Made by a program: the position numbers and the translations under genes
The notes under the pieces: model-generated
Databases searched by the model: none
The model's input: the letters and a program-made list of their open reading frames with translations, nothing else
What the model was told of the DNA's origin: nothing
Part shown: positions 8,484 through 11,902 of the stretch, in pieces
Layout: each line of letters opens with the position of its first letter
Numbering within the stretch: position 1 is the first letter of the stretch
DNA from: Muribaculaceae bacterium
Lineage (GTDB): Bacteria; Bacteroidota; Bacteroidia; Bacteroidales; Muribaculaceae
Direction: 5' to 3'
DNA: 11,902 nucleotides
Assembly: GCA_029052265.1 (NCBI GenBank)
Contig: JAIDJJ010000132.1
Span: 1 to 11,902, forward strand

Positions 8484-10697
8484 ATGAAAATAGATAATAA
8501 ATATTATTTGGCTCTGGCTCTTATCCCGATGCTGACAGGATGTGCCGATTATATCGACACAAACAACTACACGGTAGATAAGCCGGAAAATATGGCGCAG
8601 TATGAATATCTGAATGCCTATAAGCCTCTTAAGGAATATATTGATCGCGCATCTCATCCCGGATTCCTTCTCGGAGCCGGGGTGAGTGCCGCCGACTATC
8701 TCAAAGGGGATAACGTTTATCTTCTCACTAATTCCAACTTTGATCAGGTCACAGCCGGAAATGCCATGAAGTATGCGTCGGTCGTTGCAGACGACGGCAC
8801 AATGAATTTCGGTACTGTCCGTGATTTTGTATTGGCAGCCACCCAGGCTGGTCTGGAGGTCTATGGCCACACTCTCTGCTGGCATGAGCAGCAGAATGTG
8901 AAATGGCTTAATTCCCTCATAGCTGATAAGGAAGTGGCTTTCGATCCTAACGAACGGATTGAAGTGGAAGATGCTGTGGCTGATTTCTCACAGGGAGCCA
9001 TGTGGGGCTGGGGACAGTTCGGAAACAGTGCCGGCCCTGTGATCAATGCCGACGGATGTTTTGAACTTGCTCAGGATACCCCTACACCAAATTTCTGGGA
9101 ATTGCAGTATCATATTGTCCCGGAGGTTAATTTGGTTGCCGGACAGGAGTATATCCTTAAAGTGATGGTCAAGGGCACTTCTGAAGGGGTGATTCAAGGT
9201 AAGGTCGGTGACTGGGGGGGAGGTCCCGGTATCAGACTTCCTTTCAATGAAGATTGGGAGGAGAAGACATTTAAGTTCACCCCGACTGTCGACGGGAATA
9301 ACTTTGTCCTTTTCCAACATGGAGATTTTGTAGGCACCTTGCAGATCCGGTATGTTAAGATTGTTCATGAGGAAGCCCCCTCGGTCTCTTTCTGGGAATC
9401 GTTGATCGCCAACGGTGATATGGAAGGTGATGATGCAGGTAGTTTCTGGGTGTGCGAACCCGGTACCGGAGGGCATCATGCTCCTGAGTTTACTGCCGGA
9501 GCAGGTTGCGACGGCAGCCGGGGCATAGTGGTGCAGTCAATAGATAATCCTGCCAACAATTATGATACCCAGTTCTTCATCGTTTCCAACACTCCTCTTG
9601 TGGAAGGAAACAAGGTGCATATCTCCTTCATGTATCGTGCCGACAAACCGGCATCCGCATCTTCCCAGAACCATGGGAATCCGGGTTCTTATATCCATTG
9701 GGACGGTGGTGTTAATCTCAACTTCACCACAGATTGGCAGTTATTTGACAAGACCCTCACTCTTGGGGCTGACAATGTGGGTGCTGACGGGATGCTCTCT
9801 TATGCATGGAATCTCAACGATTTTACTGAGGCAAATAAATACTATTTCGACAATGTGGTGTTTGAGATTGAAAAAACCGGCAACACCATACCTTTGACTC
9901 CGGAAGAGAAAGCCGAAGTGCTTACTGCTGAAATGGAACGTTGGGTGAAGGGTATGATGGAAGCTACCGAAGGTAAGGTTAAGGCATGGGATGTGGTCAA
10001 CGAGCCGATTTCAGGCGGTCCTTGGGGACAGCGTTACGATCTTCAGCATGCCGCCACAAGCGATAACCCTTCCAACAAGTTCTATTGGCAAGATTATCTC
10101 GGTGATGACTATGTTCGTGTGCCTGTCAGGTTCGCACGTCAATATTTTGAAGAGAACGGCGGAAATCCCTCCGATCTCAAGCTCTTCATCAACGACTACA
10201 ATCTTGAAAGTGACTGGGACGACAACCAGAAACTTAAGAGTCTTATCAGCTGGATCGAGCAATGGGAAAGCGACAATGTGACCAAGATTGACGGCATCGG
10301 AACCCAGATGCACATCAACTACTACCTTAACTCCCAAACACAGAAGAGCAAGGAGGAGCATATCGTCAAGATGTTTGAACTCATGGCTGCTACAGGAAGA
10401 CTTGTACGTATCACCGAGCTTGACATGGGCATATGTGACGAATCAGGCAACGCTATAAAAACTGCTGATGTGACATTTGAACAGCAACAGCTTATGGCTG
10501 ATCACTACAAATGGATCATTCAGAAGTATTTCGAGATCATCCCTGAACCTCAGCAATATGGCATATGCCAATGGGCACAGACCGACAGCCCTGAAGGTTC
10601 AGGATGGCGTGCCGGTGAACCTATCGGACTTTGGAACCTTAACTACAGCCGCAAGCCTACGTATGGTGGCTTTGCCGACGGTCTTAAGGGGAATTGA
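8484..10697 (+). CDS. Endo-1,4-beta-xylanase, GH10 with two inserted carbohydrate-binding modules, surface lipoprotein
   Basis: The protein has 737 residues. It hydrolyses internal beta-1,4-xylosidic bonds in xylan by a retaining mechanism. The ATG at 8484 is chosen because it gives a compact SPII signal with lipobox LTGC (Cys20). An in-frame ATG at 8430 would lie inside the previous gene and bury the signal. After Cys20, ADYIDTNNYTVDKPE suits surface export. The GH10 barrel begins about residue 55 (GFLLGAGVSAADYL, VYGHTLCWHEQQ at 127-137), is interrupted at about 165-465 by two beta-sandwich modules, and resumes with EKAEVLTAEMERWVKGMM. The acid/base is Glu507 in WDVVNEP, the nucleophile is Glu645 in RITELD, with NDYN 570-573, QMH 608-610 and Trp697 in CQWAQTDSP also conserved. 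Split GH10 enzymes of this kind are known from Bacteroides intestinalis and Prevotella bryantii xylan loci. The usual Glu of the substrate-binding E-N-x-M-K motif is Gly92 here. The gene is the last of the operon before a terminator. Confidence 0.96.
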   Translation: MKIDNKYYLALALIPMLTGCADYIDTNNYTVDKPENMAQYEYLNAYKPLKEYIDRASHPGFLLGAGVSAADYLKGDNVYLLTNSNFDQVTAGNAMKYASVVADDGTMNFGTVRDFVLAATQAGLEVYGHTLCWHEQQNVKWLNSLIADKEVAFDPNERIEVEDAVADFSQGAMWGWGQFGNSAGPVINADGCFELAQDTPTPNFWELQYHIVPEVNLVAGQEYILKVMVKGTSEGVIQGKVGDWGGGPGIRLPFNEDWEEKTFKFTPTVDGNNFVLFQHGDFVGTLQIRYVKIVHEEAPSVSFWESLIANGDMEGDDAGSFWVCEPGTGGHHAPEFTAGAGCDGSRGIVVQSIDNPANNYDTQFFIVSNTPLVEGNKVHISFMYRADKPASASSQNHGNPGSYIHWDGGVNLNFTTDWQLFDKTLTLGADNVGADGMLSYAWNLNDFTEANKYYFDNVVFEIEKTGNTIPLTPEEKAEVLTAEMERWVKGMMEATEGKVKAWDVVNEPISGGPWGQRYDLQHAATSDNPSNKFYWQDYLGDDYVRVPVRFARQYFEENGGNPSDLKLFINDYNLESDWDDNQKLKSLISWIEQWESDNVTKIDGIGTQMHINYYLNSQTQKSKEEHIVKMFELMAATGRLVRITELDMGICDESGNAIKTADVTFEQQQLMADHYKWIIQKYFEIIPEPQQYGICQWAQTDSPEGSGWRAGEPIGLWNLNYSRKPTYGGFADGLKGN
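8976..9374 (+). other. First inserted CBM-like module within the GH10 xylanase (residues ~165-297)
   Basis: The segment from AVADFSQGAMWGWGQFG to GTLQIRYVKIVHEE reads as a CBM4/9/22-type beta-sandwich: the FELAQDTPTPNFWELQY strand, YILKVMVKG, then KTFKFTPTVDGNNFVLFQHG and a closing LQIRYVKI strand. Exposed aromatics (Trp174, Trp176, Trp205) are candidate xylan-binding residues. Boundaries are estimated from where GH10 similarity stops, and the exact CBM family needs a profile search. Confidence 0.7.
9390..9878 (+). other. Second inserted CBM-like module within the GH10 xylanase (residues ~303-465)
   Basis: The segment opens with FWESLIANGDMEGDD, the N-G-D/N-F/M-E start typical of CBM4_9-like modules, continues with VEGNKVHISFMYRADKPA, and ends YYFDNVVFEIEKTG, the usual last strand carrying the D-N-V calcium-site motif. 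It is longer than the first module and not obviously its duplicate. GH10 sequence resumes directly after it at LTPEEKAEVLTAEM. Confidence 0.72.
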
Positions 10698-10728
10698 TCA
10701 GTTCATGTTAATTTTAGCTGAAAATAAG

Positions 10729-10769
10729 CTTCCGGGAGCGGTGTCTCCATCGCTTCCGGAAGTGTTTTT
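10729..10769 (+). terminator. Rho-independent-type terminator after the xylanase gene
   Basis: A 12-bp stem is formed by CTTCCGGGAGCG (10729-10740) and CGCTTCCGGAAG (10751-10762), all paired with one G-T wobble, around a 10-nt loop, followed by TG and five T (10765-10769). An A-rich run sits before the stem (10721-10727), so it could also end transcription from the other strand. It lies 31 nt after the GH10 stop. Confidence 0.82.
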
Positions 10770-10785
10770 AATCAACCATTAAGTT

Positions 10786-10808
10786 TGGAGCGGGGTAACG
10801 CTGCTCCA
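10786..10808 (+). promoter_or_regulatory. Small hairpin in the leader of the esterase gene
   Basis: TGGAGC (10786-10791) pairs perfectly with GCTCCA (10803-10808) across an 11-nt loop; an alternative AGCG/CGCT pairing (10789-10792 with 10799-10802) lies inside it. No T-run follows, so it is not a terminator. It sits 30 nt before the esterase ATG. I saw no convincing Bacteroidota promoter (TTTG / TAnnTTTG) in 10770-10838, although a TTTG occurs at 10784-10787. A leader or operator role is speculative. Confidence 0.35.
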
Positions 10809-10838
10809 TCATATAACATAACCCTCTTTACAACAATC

Positions 10839-11902
10839 ATGAAAAATCTGGTAATCGCATCTCTCTTCATTCTTGCCGGTTGCGGTGGAATATCCGCCGG
10901 GACAAATCCCTATGGAGTGGCGGCATCTACCAACATTCCTCTCGCAAAATATCCTTCAGTAGATTCTGACTCCAGGGCTACCTTCAGACTGTTTGCTCCT
11001 GATGCCAAAGATGTGAAAGTGGATATCTGCGGCAAAAAGTATGATATGACCCGGAATGAAGATGGAACCTGGACCGCGACTACCTTGCCGCTTGTGGAAG
11101 GATTTCACTATTATTTCCTTCTTGTGGACGGCGTTGCCGTCAATGACCCCGCTTCAGAGACGTTCTACGGATGTGGCAGGATGGCATCCGGAATTGAAAT
11201 ACCGGAAAAACCGGAAATTGCTTCTTACTACTCTTTTAATAAAGATATACCTCACGGGCAGGTGCGCGAATGTCAATATTATTCAAATGAGGAAAACGCA
11301 CGCAGGCGTTGCTTTGTCTACACGCCTGCCGAGTATGAAAAGGCAACTGATAAATCTTATCCGGTGCTTTATCTGCAACATGGCATGGGGGAAAATGAAA
11401 CCGGATGGCACACTCAGGGAATGATGGCAAACATACTCGACAATCAGATAGCTTCAGGGAAATGTGTCCCCATGATTGTTGTCATGGACTATGGCAATTG
11501 CGGATATATCCACGGGGCGATCCCCGGGGAAAGCCGCGACAGTTTCGGCGCTTCTTTCACTCCGATACTTCTTAACGATATCATCCCGTTTGTGGAAAGC
11601 ACATTCCGTGTGAAAACAGATCGGGAAAACCGTGCCATGGCAGGTCTGTCGTGGGGCGGACACCAGACTCTCGAAACCACTCTCAACAACCTTGACTTGT
11701 TCGGACACATCGGTTCGTTCAGCGGGGCTCTCTTTTTCCTTGCCAACGGACTTGAAAATGCTTATGGAGGTGTATTTAACGATGCCGATAAATTCAATTC
11801 CCGGGTGAAGACTCTTTTCTTCGGTATGGGATCGGAAGAAAATTTTGGTAGCGATAAAATAAGTGAAGCCTTGAAAAAAGCCGGAATCAACCACACTTAC
11901 TA
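10839..11902 (+). CDS. CE1-type esterase (putative feruloyl/acetyl-xylan esterase) with N-terminal E-set domain, 3' truncated by window
   Basis: The frame is open from the ATG at 10839 to the last base, giving 354 residues without a stop. The N-terminus MKNLVIASLFILAGC has a canonical LAGC lipobox (Cys15) followed by GGISAGT, without acidic residues. Residues about 45-125 form an Ig-like E-set domain (RATFRLFAPDAKDVKVDI, GFHYYFLLVDGVAVNDPAS), as in many Bacteroidota esterases. The alpha/beta-hydrolase part (about 140 on) shows YPVLYLQHGMGE, the oxyanion-side region, VVMDYGN, and the nucleophile elbow GLSWGG with Ser271. The catalytic His expected in a later AHEW/GHxW-type motif lies beyond the window, so completeness of the triad cannot be judged. 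The family removes ferulic or acetic acid esters from xylan or xylo-oligosaccharides, and which of these applies is not readable here. It follows a terminator, so it may have its own transcript. The location next to a GH10 xylanase supports xylan de-esterification. Confidence 0.9.
   Translation, partial: MKNLVIASLFILAGCGGISAGTNPYGVAASTNIPLAKYPSVDSDSRATFRLFAPDAKDVKVDICGKKYDMTRNEDGTWTATTLPLVEGFHYYFLLVDGVAVNDPASETFYGCGRMASGIEIPEKPEIASYYSFNKDIPHGQVRECQYYSNEENARRRCFVYTPAEYEKATDKSYPVLYLQHGMGENETGWHTQGMMANILDNQIASGKCVPMIVVMDYGNCGYIHGAIPGESRDSFGASFTPILLNDIIPFVESTFRVKTDRENRAMAGLSWGGHQTLETTLNNLDLFGHIGSFSGALFFLANGLENAYGGVFNDADKFNSRVKTLFFGMGSEENFGSDKISEALKKAGINHTY

Noticed and set aside
11056..11424. + strand frame of 122 codons overlapping the esterase
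   Set aside because: The esterase frame is continuous from 10839 to the window end with E-set and GLSWGG motifs, so this is a shadow.
1..11902. A wholly novel system, mobile element, CRISPR array or RNA gene
   Set aside because: Nearly all bases belong to recognisable xylan-locus genes; no direct repeats, integrase/transposase motifs, tRNA-like folds or repeat-spacer pattern were seen.

Overview
The window is a stretch of a Bacteroidota (most likely Bacteroidales) polysaccharide utilization locus for xylan. All genes are on the + strand. The evidence is two SusC/SusD-type outer-membrane uptake pairs in tandem, a run of SPII lipoproteins with short acidic stretches after the lipidated Cys, weak or absent Shine-Dalgarno sequences, and a mid-range base composition. 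Muribaculaceae or a Prevotella/Bacteroides relative would fit, but I cannot settle the genus by eye.

Layout: (1) 1-789, the C-terminal 262 residues of a SusC-type TonB-dependent transporter cut by the window edge. (2) 807-2753, its SusD-type partner lipoprotein. (3) 2785-5616, a second SusC-type transporter with a short N-terminus that lacks the usual carboxypeptidase-regulatory-like domain. (4) 5627-7402, a second SusD-type lipoprotein. (5) 7427-8476, a two-domain surface lipoprotein of the DUF1735/BT_3987-like type (XusE-like). (6) 8484-10697, a lipoprotein GH10 endo-1,4-beta-xylanase whose catalytic domain is split by two inserted carbohydrate-binding modules. A strong hairpin plus T-run (10729-10769) follows. 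(7) 10839 to the window end, a CE1-type esterase with an N-terminal E-set domain, cut by the 3' edge.

Genes 1-6 are separated by only 7-31 nt and look like one operon. The order SusC-SusD-SusC-SusD-SusE-like-GH10 is the conserved xusA-xusB-xusC-xusD-xusE-xyn10 core described for xylan-using Prevotella and Bacteroides. The expected flow is as follows: the surface GH10 enzyme and the XusE/SusD lipoproteins capture and cut xylan, the SusCD pairs import the oligosaccharides, and the esterase, whose lipoprotein signal lacks the acidic surface-export residues, probably removes acyl (feruloyl or acetyl) groups in the periplasm.

This is a well-precedented system and not an undescribed one. The points most worth checking are the split GH10 with a Glu-to-Gly change in a normally conserved -2 subsite motif, the N-terminally short second SusC, the EF-hand-like loop present in both SusC proteins, the terminator that isolates the esterase gene, and the predicted difference in localisation between xylanase and esterase. 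No RNA gene, mobile element, CRISPR array or integration site was seen.
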